From an uncultured Clostridia bacterium (GTDB taxonomy: Bacteria; Bacillota; Clostridia; Christensenellales; UBA1242): a stretch of DNA of 43,880 nucleotides. The notes below the pieces were generated by a model, which made no database searches, was not told where the DNA came from, and saw only the letters and a program-made list of their open reading frames with translations. The stretch covers positions 1 to 43,880 of the forward strand of contig CAMRSX010000011.1 of the NCBI GenBank assembly GCA_947053595.1, written 5' to 3'. Both the position numbers and the translations under genes were made by a program. Positions 1 to 7,105 of this stretch are shown one piece after another. How positions within the stretch are numbered: position 1 is the first letter of the stretch; every line of letters starts with the position of its first letter.

Positions 1-2
1 AC

Positions 3-2501
3 AACGGCGACCTTGGCTCCGTTCCCGCTTTGTCCCTTAATCTTCAATCTTTAATCTCCGCGCGAAGCGCGCCCTTCAGCGAAATTTTTGAGACTAAAAA
101 GACAAAAAGTGAAAAAGAAAAACATTTTTTGAAAATTGGAGAATATCCAAAGACAAAAGCAACTGACGAACTTCAACAAACGCTTGAAGAAATGTATAAT
201 GGCGGAAATTTGCAAAAAGGTTTAATTTGCACAGGCAGGCTTTTCACGACGAATGGTCAAAGAGAATCTGGAAAAGACTTTTTATCAAAGCAAAATCCAG
301 AATTTGAACATAATGGCAAAAAATATGTCAGGACAATTGTTTGGAACGACAACAACATAAAGTTTGCAGATGGAAGAGCTGTGCCAAGAACTGGTGCTGT
401 AGTTTGGTTTGAAGTTGAGCCAGTGACCTTTGAAATTACAAATTGGGATCGTCTGCCAAAAAGCGTCAATCCAAAAGGAAAACGCTTTGGTGCAGATGAG
501 ACAATCGAACTTGAAACAGAAGAATCAATTCTTTCGGGCTTGCCATTTTATCCAGACTGGAATCATTCAAATTGTTCTATGTGGCAAAATAGTTTGCAAA
601 GATGTTTTTTGAATTCTGCAAAAAGTGAAGAATTGGATGGAAATCCAGAATTTGAGACGCCATATAAATGGGATTTTTCAAAAAGTGGTTTTTTGTATCA
701 AGCACTTGACCTTACGCGTGAACCAACAAGAGAATATATCATCCCAGAATATGAAAAAGAGATTGCGGACTATGCTTTTGCGGGCTGTGTAGGGATTGAA
801 AAGGTTATTGTTCCGCAGCAAGTGACAAAAATTGGCAGCGAAGCTTTTTCTGGATGCCAAAACACTCAAATTGTTTTTGAAAACCTAAACAGCAAAATGC
901 GATTAGATTACGGTGCTTTTTGGGGCACAAATTTTAAATATATTTACCTTTCAAAAGAGGGAGATAAAACAATCTTTTCTCCGTTTGTTGATGCTGAGCT
1001 TGAAAAGACTTGCATTCGCAGAGACTATGTTTTTGATGTCGTTTTTAAGATTTTCAATACAAATTACAGACGAAACATTGTCAACGTGACAACTTGGAAA
1101 GCAAGCGGAAAGATTAAATTTATTCCACCAGAATACACATTGCAAACTTTCCCTGAAAGCCAAATGGAAAAATATTTTGTCAACAACAATAACCAGCGTT
1201 GGGGGAAGCTTGTTAAAACTCTTGGATTTGACACACTGGAAGGAACTGAGAAAAACAATTCACTTGTTGACCTTATGAAAATTTACTATGCAATTGGTGG
1301 CTTTTCAGAAAATCAAGGTGAAAGTGAAAAGGCTTTTGAATACATTTTGCAAAATGTTGCAAAAACAAACAAAGAAGATGCCACTCCAAACATAATTGGC
1401 GCTGAAATTCATGCAAGATTTTCAAAAATGAGATTGAAAGGCGCTTACAATAAAGCCTTTGCTCAATTTTTTATGAAATATTATAAAGACAATCCTGATT
1501 TTATGAATTTCCGTCTTCGTGATAAAGATGGCGATTTAATGGATAGCCAAGATTATTTGTGTGCAGCTCACAACGCATTTGAAAGTATTTTGAAAAACTA
1601 TCCAAACAGAGTTGTCAACGGAAATGAAGAGCGCGCATTACTTTCTCCAAGATTTGTTGCCGAACATTCATCTTTTGTTGAATATGAAGATGTGGAAGAA
1701 GGAAACGAAATTTTGGCGGAGTTGCTCGGAAGATATGGCTATGACCAAGAGCAATTTGACCATATTCAAGAAGTTTATGAAATTGCCAAAAAGCTGAAAG
1801 ACACTTACATCATAAGAGCCGACAAAGCAAAGGAAGGCAGTCCGGTGCAATTTAGAGTGCTTGAAAAAGATGACCCTTTTGGCTTTGTGCTTGGGGACGT
1901 CACAAATTGTTGCCAAGTGCTTGGTGGAGCCGGAGAAACTTGTGTTGACGATGGATACACAAATCCAAACGCAGGATTTCTTGTGTTTGAAGAAAGTATT
2001 TTGGATGAAAATGGTAATCCAACTGGCGAGACCAGAGTGCTTGGACAAGCATATATTTGGTATGATCCACAAACTAAGACGGTTTGCTATGACAACATTG
2101 AAATTTCAACAAAAGTTCTTGATGAAATGCGAAAAGGCAACAAACACGAGGAAAGCAGGCTCACTTCCAAAACGCTTATGGATGCAGTTGAAGAGTCGGC
2201 TGTTGCCATTATGACAGCAATGAACAAAGATGGTGTGAAAGTTGAAAGAGTGACAACCGGCGAAGGATACAACGACTTGACACGTGAACTTTCAGAAAAG
2301 TTTGAAAGAGAGTCTAGTCCAAAAGCACAGCACAGAGGATATGGTGGATATTCGGACGCACGAAGTGCACAATACATCATCAAAACCTATGATGAAGTGA
2401 CAAGAATGTATAGCGAAGAAACTAGACAAACTGCACAAGAGGCAAAAAAAGTCATTCGAGAAATTCGCGAGCAAAAAGCCGGAATTCAGCATGCATTATA
2501 A
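3..2501 (+). CDS. Large multidomain protein with leucine-rich-repeat segment (5' partial)
   Basis: The reading frame is open to the left edge of the window, and there is no ribosome binding site before the first possible start (TTG at 30), so the true N-terminus is probably outside. Residue numbers count from that TTG. A KIGEYPKTKA motif near residue 35 is followed by a segment resembling DUF6273 (W..S near residues 175-195). A short BspA-like leucine-rich repeat with two 'AF.GC' units lies at about 235-305, and a long helical region follows. The C-terminal part contains a conspicuous TNCCQ motif (residues 625-629) followed by GGAGE; I do not recognise that domain. The very C-terminus is highly charged and helical. 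There is no signal peptide or membrane segment, so a cytoplasmic protein is likely. The stop codon overlaps the AAGGAG site of the next gene, so the two are co-transcribed. Function unknown. Confidence 0.8.
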   Translation, partial: NGDLGSVPALSLNLQSLISARSAPFSEIFETKKTKSEKEKHFLKIGEYPKTKATDELQQTLEEMYNGGNLQKGLICTGRLFTTNGQRESGKDFLSKQNPEFEHNGKKYVRTIVWNDNNIKFADGRAVPRTGAVVWFEVEPVTFEITNWDRLPKSVNPKGKRFGADETIELETEESILSGLPFYPDWNHSNCSMWQNSLQRCFLNSAKSEELDGNPEFETPYKWDFSKSGFLYQALDLTREPTREYIIPEYEKEIADYAFAGCVGIEKVIVPQQVTKIGSEAFSGCQNTQIVFENLNSKMRLDYGAFWGTNFKYIYLSKEGDKTIFSPFVDAELEKTCIRRDYVFDVVFKIFNTNYRRNIVNVTTWKASGKIKFIPPEYTLQTFPESQMEKYFVNNNNQRWGKLVKTLGFDTLEGTEKNNSLVDLMKIYYAIGGFSENQGESEKAFEYILQNVAKTNKEDATPNIIGAEIHARFSKMRLKGAYNKAFAQFFMKYYKDNPDFMNFRLRDKDGDLMDSQDYLCAAHNAFESILKNYPNRVVNGNEERALLSPRFVAEHSSFVEYEDVEEGNEILAELLGRYGYDQEQFDHIQEVYEIAKKLKDTYIIRADKAKEGSPVQFRVLEKDDPFGFVLGDVTNCCQVLGGAGETCVDDGYTNPNAGFLVFEESILDENGNPTGETRVLGQAYIWYDPQTKTVCYDNIEISTKVLDEMRKGNKHEESRLTSKTLMDAVEESAVAIMTAMNKDGVKVERVTTGEGYNDLTRELSEKFERESSPKAQHRGYGGYSDARSAQYIIKTYDEVTRMYSEETRQTAQEAKKVIREIREQKAGIQHAL

Positions 2502-2511
2502 GGAGTGTTAA

Positions 2512-2751
2512 ATGGAAAATCTTGAAAAACAATTAAATCAGTTTGAAAAAGCTTTAGACGAAAAGCTTAAAACTCTGGATGCGTTGGAAGCGGAAAAAAT
2601 TGACATAATGGAAAGATATGTGGACACAGATAAAAACTCAAGAGCCACAATTGAAAAAGAAATGAAAGCAAGCGAAGAAAAGTTTAAAACTCTTGCTGAA
2701 GAAACCCTTGCACTTAAAGAAAAAATAAAGCAACTTAAAAAGAATTGCTGA
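2512..2751 (+). CDS. Small coiled-coil protein, unknown function
   Basis: This 79-residue protein is almost entirely heptad-like charged helix (Leu, Lys and Glu rich, no Pro and one Cys at the end) and is predicted to be one continuous coiled coil. It starts at an ATG with AAGGAG seven bases upstream; that site begins inside the stop codon of the large upstream gene. The spacing shows translational pairing with that gene, so it may be a small partner or oligomerisation subunit. No family was recognised. A rho-independent terminator follows at 2788-2819. Confidence 0.7.
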   Translation: MENLEKQLNQFEKALDEKLKTLDALEAEKIDIMERYVDTDKNSRATIEKEMKASEEKFKTLAEETLALKEKIKQLKKNC

Positions 2752-2787
2752 TTGTTTTAGGAAAATTATTTGTTTGAAATTGTTTGG

Positions 2788-2819
2788 GGCAAGCCAAATT
2801 TGGCTTGTCTTTTTTTTGT
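2788..2819 (+). terminator. Rho-independent terminator
   Basis: A perfect stem (ACAAGCC/GGCTTGT type with an AAATTT centre) is followed by a run of eight T. It ends the two-gene unit formed by the large repeat protein and the coiled-coil protein. Confidence 0.8.
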
Positions 2820-2866
2820 TACAACGAAGCAAAGCGAAGCGCAGCTTTTGCTTGGCGCGATAATGA

Positions 2867-3346
2867 AAAGACAAGGCAAGCAAGCGAACGTTGCCACTTA
2901 TTCCGCAAGTTGAACAAATGCTGAAAGAAGAGAAGCAAAAGCAAGAACAAAATCGCAAGCTATGTGGAAAGAGTTATAACACAAAATATTTGGATTATGT
3001 TTGTGTTGACCCTTTTGGGAATTTGCTAAAACCCAATTTTTTATCTCAGCATTTTAAAATCATTCAAAACAGGCACAACCTAAAACACATTCGTTTCCAT
3101 GATTTGCGACATTTTTGTGCAAGTTTAATGCTTGCCAATGGCGTGCCAATGAAACAAATTCAAGAGTGGCTTGGTCATTCCACTTTTCAAACAACAGCGG
3201 ACATCTATGCCCATTTGGACTTTTCAAGCAAACTCTCAAGTGCAAATGCAATTTCAACAGCTTTGGATTTCGAGGATAAGGAAGAAACTAATTTAGACAA
3301 TGAGATTGAGGAACTTGAAAAGTTGTTGGAAGAAAACGCAAACTAA
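2867..3346 (+). pseudogene. Tyrosine recombinase (phage-type integrase), C-terminal remnant
   Basis: The frame opens just after a TGA at 2864 and reads K-D-K-A-S-K-R-T-L-P-L, which matches the stretch after the first beta-hairpin of integrase catalytic domains. The C-terminal catalytic boxes are intact: HDLRH (codons 3098-3112), LGHS, and the nucleophile tyrosine in the IYAHL context (codon 3206). The SAM-like DNA-binding domain, the arm-binding domain and the first catalytic arginine are absent, so it cannot act as a full recombinase. The only start codon with some length is a TTG at 2891 without a ribosome binding site. About 155 residues remain of a family that usually has 350-400. It marks an old integrative element, and the tRNA-Leu at 5757 is a plausible attachment site. 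The C-terminal extension is acidic and helical. Confidence 0.85.
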
Positions 3347-3429
3347 AACGCAAACATGATTTTGAAATGTAAATTTACTGGCATAAAACGTTGATTTTAG
3401 AACTTTTGTATGATAGATTTTGACTGACG

Positions 3430-3461
3430 AAAGGTTGAAGATAGAAATTTCTTCAACCTTT
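3430..3461 (+). promoter_or_regulatory. Strong 12-bp hairpin in the leader of the PRTase operon
   Basis: A perfect 12-bp inverted repeat (arms 3430-3441 and 3450-3461, 8-base loop) ends in four T and lies 20 bases before the AAGGAG site of the next gene. It could terminate transcription from the integrase remnant, act as an attenuator for the following operon, or be an operator. A TATGAT at 3409-3414 could be a -10 element placing the transcript start just before the hairpin, but no good -35 was found. Confidence 0.55.
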
Positions 3462-3489
3462 TGCATTTTAAGAAAGGAGTTGAAAGAAA

Positions 3490-4095
3490 ATGAAAAAATT
3501 TACAATCAAAGCAAACAAATATGTGGATAGAGATGTGACAGGCTATTATAACTGTGATTATGTTGGTTATCAAAAACAGGGGAATCCAGATTTTATCAAT
3601 CGACTTAAAAATATGAGCAAGCAATACAGCGAAACTGATTTAGTCGAAGATTTTGTCACAGTTTGTGAAAAACTTTCAAATGATTTAAAGTCGATTGTGC
3701 AAAAAGAAAATTTTTCTCGTGTTGTAATTTGCATAATTCCAAGATCTAAAACTGACAAAAGTTATTCTCAAAGTCAGCTGATGTTTAAAAAGGCGGTTTC
3801 AAGTGTTGCCGATAATCTTGGGTTTAAGAATGGCATAAACGCTATAAAAAGAGTTAAGAATACAAAAACGACACACAATTGGAGACTCGAAAATAATACT
3901 GGAGATGATCCATATGTTGGCATAACAATAGACACCTGCGAAATCAATAAAAATACAATAAAAGATGCTAACATTATTCTTGTGGATGATATTTACACTG
4001 AAGGTGTATTTGTTGCAGAAGATTGCATCCAAACTTTGTTTGATTTTGGTGCAAAAGATGTTATACTTTATTGTATTGCAAAAACAAGGAGTTAA
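3490..4095 (+). CDS. Phosphoribosyltransferase-like protein (ComF/PRTase fold)
   Basis: The 201-residue protein ends with a type I phosphoribosyltransferase PRPP-loop signature: hydrophobic strand, then V-D-D-I-Y-T-E-G at residues 165-172, then a helix. The canonical loop is DDxxTTG, so a Thr is replaced by Glu here, which may change PRPP binding. The N-terminal half has no cysteine cluster of the ComF type. The start is an ATG with AAGGAG eight bases upstream. The stop lies three bases before the next gene, a DprA-like protein, and a HAD phosphatase follows with a 4-base overlap, so the three form one operon. Known PRTases make or split nucleotide ribose-phosphate bonds; the substrate here is unknown. 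The pairing with a DprA-like protein suggests nucleotide signalling, DNA uptake or defence rather than salvage. Confidence 0.7.
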   Translation: MKKFTIKANKYVDRDVTGYYNCDYVGYQKQGNPDFINRLKNMSKQYSETDLVEDFVTVCEKLSNDLKSIVQKENFSRVVICIIPRSKTDKSYSQSQLMFKKAVSSVADNLGFKNGINAIKRVKNTKTTHNWRLENNTGDDPYVGITIDTCEINKNTIKDANIILVDDIYTEGVFVAEDCIQTLFDFGAKDVILYCIAKTRS

Positions 4096-4097
4096 TA

Positions 4098-4940
4098 ATG
4101 TATTCAAAACTTTCGCTAATACTTTATGCTGCTGTTTGCGAAGGAAAGATAAAATCCAACGCAAATTTTTGGAAAAATTTTTCATCGCGCGAAAAAGTGG
4201 AAGAGATTGATGTTGATGTTGAAAAGTATGAAAAAATCCTAAAAAGTGCAAATTATGGTGTGATTTGTTGTTTTGACGAAAACTTTCCGCAAGTTAGTGA
4301 AAGTATAAAACAAAGCGATAAGCCATTTTTGTTTTTCTATCGTGGAAACATTAATTTGTTGAAAGACATAAGCAAAAATGTTGCTGTTATCGGTTGTTTG
4401 ACTCCAGACGAAGATATTGAACAAAGAGAAAGGAAAATTGTTGAACAACTTATTGAAAACGATATGACGATTGTCAGTGGACTTGCGAATGGTTGTGACA
4501 CAATTGCACACAAAGTTTGCGTTGAACACGGCGGAAAGACTGTCGCATTTTTGCCAACAATTTTGGACAGCATTTATCCTTACAAGAATATTGATTTGGC
4601 GAACGAGATTGTTGAAAAAGGCGGACTTGTCATAACTGAATATGTTGCAAAGCCGAAAAGCCGAAACGAGAATATCAAAAGATTTATTGAACGAGATAGA
4701 CTGCAAGCAATGTTTTCTAAGGCAGTTGTTTTGATTGCAAGTTTCAAACAAGGTGAAGGTGATAGTGGCTCAAGGCACGCAATGAACAAAGCAAAAGAAT
4801 ATAGTCACAAGCGATATGTTATGTTCAATGAAAAAACTGACAATGGGAAATCAATTTTTGGCTTGAACAAGCAATTTTTGGAAGAAGGTGCAACTATGCT
4901 AACTCAAAAAACCATGAAAGAACTGGTGAGTATGAAATGA
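4098..4940 (+). CDS. DprA/Smf-like Rossmann (SLOG superfamily) protein
   Basis: The chosen ATG (4098) follows AAGGAG at 4085-4091; a longer in-frame reading from a TTG at 4071 overlaps the upstream gene and has no such site. The 280-residue product has the DprA core: a Rossmann strand with VAVIG, the SGLANGCDTIAH signature (residues 127-138; the usual form is SGLARGIDxxAH), a V-T-E-Y type strand, and a late G-x-G-x-S/D-G-S-R-H segment. The usual GSR after the first strand is GCL, and there is no C-terminal winged-helix (DML1) domain. DprA loads RecA on single-stranded DNA during transformation, while related SLOG proteins handle nucleotide-derived ligands. Position between a PRTase-like gene and a HAD gene favours the second type of role. 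Its stop overlaps the next start (ATGA). Confidence 0.8.
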   Translation: MYSKLSLILYAAVCEGKIKSNANFWKNFSSREKVEEIDVDVEKYEKILKSANYGVICCFDENFPQVSESIKQSDKPFLFFYRGNINLLKDISKNVAVIGCLTPDEDIEQRERKIVEQLIENDMTIVSGLANGCDTIAHKVCVEHGGKTVAFLPTILDSIYPYKNIDLANEIVEKGGLVITEYVAKPKSRNENIKRFIERDRLQAMFSKAVVLIASFKQGEGDSGSRHAMNKAKEYSHKRYVMFNEKTDNGKSIFGLNKQFLEEGATMLTQKTMKELVSMK

Positions 4941-5473
4941 TAATAATTTCAGATTTAGACGATACACTCGTAAGTTCAACAACCTTAAACAATGATGCAT
5001 ATAATTTCGCTTTAGAAAAATTTGGATATCCAAGAATTGATGATGAAAAGCGAATAACGCGGAACGATTTAAATAAAATATCGTTGCAAGAATTGAAGCA
5101 AATCATAGAAGAAAAGCAACGATATTTTTCTTTAAATTGGATGAAATATAGGTTGGTTTTAAACAACATACTTTTTCAGAAATTGAAGCAAAACGGGAAA
5201 CGCAATTGTATTTTATGGACAAAAGCAAGCAAACGAAGAGCAGATGTAATTATAAAAGAATTTGATTTAGATAAAATTTTTCAAGGAATCATTTATGACG
5301 ATAAAACAAACTTTGTGAAATCAATAGAAAAAATAAAACACTTGACAAATGTAAATAAAGTTTTGATTTTTGAGAATGATGAAAGCAGTTTCCAGAACTA
5401 TAAACAAATTGAAATTGTTGATGTTATGAAAACTGATATTTTTGATGTTAAAGGATATTTAATAAAAATCTGA
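4937..5473 (+). CDS. HAD-superfamily hydrolase
   Basis: Motif I is clear at the N-terminus (D6-L-D8-D-T10-L), with the nucleophile and acid/base aspartates. Motif II corresponds to ILWTKAS in mid-protein, and an F-E-N-D-E segment near the C-terminus fits motif IV. The cap region between motifs I and II is short and helical. At 178 residues it is a small HAD phosphatase; the family removes phosphate from nucleotides, sugars or proteins, and the substrate cannot be read here. The ATG overlaps the stop of the DprA-like gene by four bases, so translation is coupled. It is the last gene of the operon, followed by a terminator at 5472-5506. Base composition is visibly more AT-rich than the housekeeping genes to the right. 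Confidence 0.8.
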   Translation: MIIISDLDDTLVSSTTLNNDAYNFALEKFGYPRIDDEKRITRNDLNKISLQELKQIIEEKQRYFSLNWMKYRLVLNNILFQKLKQNGKRNCILWTKASKRRADVIIKEFDLDKIFQGIIYDDKTNFVKSIEKIKHLTNVNKVLIFENDESSFQNYKQIEIVDVMKTDIFDVKGYLIKI

Positions 5474-5506
5474 GCCGAGAACTTTAATGTTCTTGGCTGG
5501 TTTTTG
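5472..5506 (+). terminator. Rho-independent terminator of the PRTase-DprA-HAD operon
   Basis: Stem GCCGAGAAC / GTTCTTGGC with a TTTAAT loop, followed by GG and five T, immediately after the HAD stop codon. Confidence 0.8.
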
Positions 5507-5559
5507 TCTATTCAACATTAAACAGCATTTTAAAATCTTACTTAACATTTAATAACACG

Positions 5560-5700
5560 AAATAAATTGTTAGACGATTGTTAAAAAATTGTTAGAAAAA
5601 TTAGTTTTTATATAAATTCAGAAATAAGAAACAAAATGAAATTTTGCAATGACTAAATTGAAATTGTTAGAAAAATGTGAAAATTGTTAGAAAATTTTTA
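5560..5700 (+). repeat. Short AT-rich direct repeats (TTGTTAGA-type)
   Basis: Five copies of the core ATTGTTA followed mostly by GAAAA occur in this otherwise empty AT-rich stretch: three closely spaced at about 5566-5600 and two at about 5662-5695. They all point the same way. They could be protein-binding iterons of a former mobile element or chance repetition in AT-rich DNA. No gene is seen here. Confidence 0.4.
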
Positions 5701-5715
5701 AGAATAGATAAGTTA

Positions 5716-5755
5716 TAAAAAAAGTACCTAAATGTTCGGTATTTAGGCACTTTTG
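5716..5755 (-). terminator. Rho-independent terminator of tRNA-Leu
   Basis: On the minus strand, AAGTGCCTAAAT pairs with ATTTAGGTACTT around a short loop and is followed by a T run. It begins two bases beyond the encoded CCA of the tRNA. Confidence 0.75.
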
Positions 5756-5756
5756 A

Positions 5757-5843
5757 TGGTGCCGAAGGTGGGAGTCGAACCCACATGAAGTTGCCCTCGC
5801 GGGATTTTGAGTCCCGTGCGTCTGCCATTCCGCCACTTCGGCA
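5757..5843 (-). tRNA. tRNA-Leu (anticodon CAA)
   Basis: The minus strand folds as a class II tRNA of 87 bases. The acceptor stem is TGCCGAA/TTCGGCA with an encoded CCA, the anticodon stem CGGGA/TCCCG encloses the loop CTCAAAA (anticodon CAA, reading UUG), the variable arm is long, and the T loop is GGTTCGACTCC. Its 3' end faces the accessory island to the left, where a truncated integrase lies. Confidence 0.95.
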
Positions 5844-5864
5844 TGTATTTTGTTAACCGAGGCT

Positions 5865-5893
5865 ATTTTATCACACTTTTTTTTATTTTGCAA
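5865..5893 (-). promoter_or_regulatory. Promoter of tRNA-Leu
   Basis: On the minus strand TTGCAA (5888-5893), a 17-base spacer and TAAAAT (5865-5870) lie 21 bases upstream of the mature tRNA 5' end. Confidence 0.7.
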
Positions 5894-5931
5894 GTGATTT
5901 TATACACTTTTCTTAATTTTTGGCCTAGGTA

Positions 5932-5961
5932 TTGCCTTTTTGTCCCACTTTATGCTATAAT
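5932..5961 (+). promoter_or_regulatory. Promoter of the metallopeptidase gene
   Basis: TTGCCT (5932-5937), an 18-base spacer and TATAAT (5956-5961) with an extended -10 TG. The AAGGAG site and ATG of the next gene follow about 40 bases later. Confidence 0.75.
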
Positions 5962-6005
5962 TGTGTCAGGTTTGTTATAACTTGGAATATTAATTAAGGA
6001 GAGTT

Positions 6006-7019
6006 ATGAAAACAAATTTAAACGAAATTGCTTGTCAACTTGATGCCAGATGCAAGATGAGAGGGCTGCCAGAATTTTATGCTGCTTTGCAAACAAAAGC
6101 TCCAAACTTTTTGGATGCGCTGGGCAAAAATGTTGAGCAAGTGGATTTTGATGAAAAAGATGTTGCAAAGGTGAATTTTTCTCTTAAGGGGATGATTGCA
6201 CTGGCTTTGGATTTTTATAAGCAATTTGACGCCGAAATTCATGACAAAATTTTGAAGGTTTTGCTGGACGAGCGGCTTATTAAAAACTTTTCCGAGCCTG
6301 CAGAACAGTTGGGAGCGAACAGTGTCAGCGTGAATGTTTTTGAAAGAAGAGATGTGGCTGGAGGGGTTTGTGAGCATAAGGTGACGCGCGTGCTTAACTT
6401 GAACCCAAGCAACAACTGGATTGGAGTGTTTATGGTGCTGCACGAGTTGGGGCATATGGCGGAACAGGACATTCAAGAAGGGGTTGTTTTGAAGAACAAT
6501 CTGAACGAAATTGCACCACTTTTTTTTGAAAAAGTTGCGGGAGATTTTTTTGAAAACTGCGGGCTTATTGATGCAGAGCAAAAGGCTGTTTTGTGGAAGG
6601 GGCGCAAAAAAGAATTTGTGGCAAATGTTCACACGCTTTTGGAAGAGAAGGAATTTTTTGAAAAAGTGAAAATGCCAATCACGGCAGAGCAGTTTGGCGC
6701 ATTGCAAAAGACAATGGACGGCAAGAGTTTTCAAAAGTTGATGAAACGGGCGGAAATTATGCTGCACGGATATGGCGACGCCAGAAAATACATTGACGGA
6801 AAGAGGCAAGTTTTGTATGTTGTGGGTGAGCTTGCGGCAAACCTTTTGTATGAAGATTTTCAAAAAAATTCACACAGCGCTTTGGGAAGGCTGAAAACAT
6901 TTTTAAGCAAAAGCGCAGCGGACGGAAATTCAGCAGGGTTGCTGCAGCTTTTGGGCGAAGGATTTGAAAGCAGAATTTCAGCTTCGCTTGGCGAAAAGAA
7001 TTCTGAAAAAACAAAATAA
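6006..7019 (+). CDS. HELGH metallopeptidase (gluzincin, M3-like)
   Basis: The 337-residue protein carries HELGH at residues 146-150, the HExxH zinc and catalytic motif. A downstream N-E-I-A-P-L-F-F-E segment follows whose first Glu (E168) is well placed as the third zinc ligand, as in M3 oligopeptidases and other gluzincins. No signal peptide or membrane helix is seen, so it should act in the cytoplasm. At 337 residues it is much shorter than oligoendopeptidase F (about 600), lacking much of the N-terminal helical channel, so it may be a reduced or distinct relative. The start is an ATG with AAGGAG six bases before it, under its own promoter. The substrate is unknown, and assignment to M3 rather than another gluzincin family is a guess from the E-I-A context. 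No convincing terminator separates it from the next gene, which has its own promoter. Confidence 0.65.
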   Translation: MKTNLNEIACQLDARCKMRGLPEFYAALQTKAPNFLDALGKNVEQVDFDEKDVAKVNFSLKGMIALALDFYKQFDAEIHDKILKVLLDERLIKNFSEPAEQLGANSVSVNVFERRDVAGGVCEHKVTRVLNLNPSNNWIGVFMVLHELGHMAEQDIQEGVVLKNNLNEIAPLFFEKVAGDFFENCGLIDAEQKAVLWKGRKKEFVANVHTLLEEKEFFEKVKMPITAEQFGALQKTMDGKSFQKLMKRAEIMLHGYGDARKYIDGKRQVLYVVGELAANLLYEDFQKNSHSALGRLKTFLSKSAADGNSAGLLQLLGEGFESRISASLGEKNSEKTK

Positions 7020-7054
7020 CAAACTTTTGGCCTGTTTTTTGTTTGAAAAAGGGC

Positions 7055-7083
7055 TTGTAAAAGTTGATTGCTTTTGTTATAAT
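7055..7083 (+). promoter_or_regulatory. Promoter of the 492-aa unknown gene
   Basis: TTGTAA (7055-7060), a 17-base spacer and TATAAT (7078-7083) with an extended -10 TG. Transcription should begin near 7090, which rules out start codons at 7064 and 7085 for the gene that follows. Confidence 0.8.
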
Positions 7084-7105
7084 AATGTTTGAAAGGAGCA
7101 TTGTT

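Noticed and set aside
1..5756. Second copy of the tRNA-Leu 3' end as attL/attR
   Set aside because: Looked for the T-arm and acceptor sequence in the left part of the window and did not see it; the other end may be outside.
5687..5893. Minus-strand open frame over the tRNA-Leu gene
   Set aside because: The DNA is fully explained by the tRNA, its promoter and its terminator.
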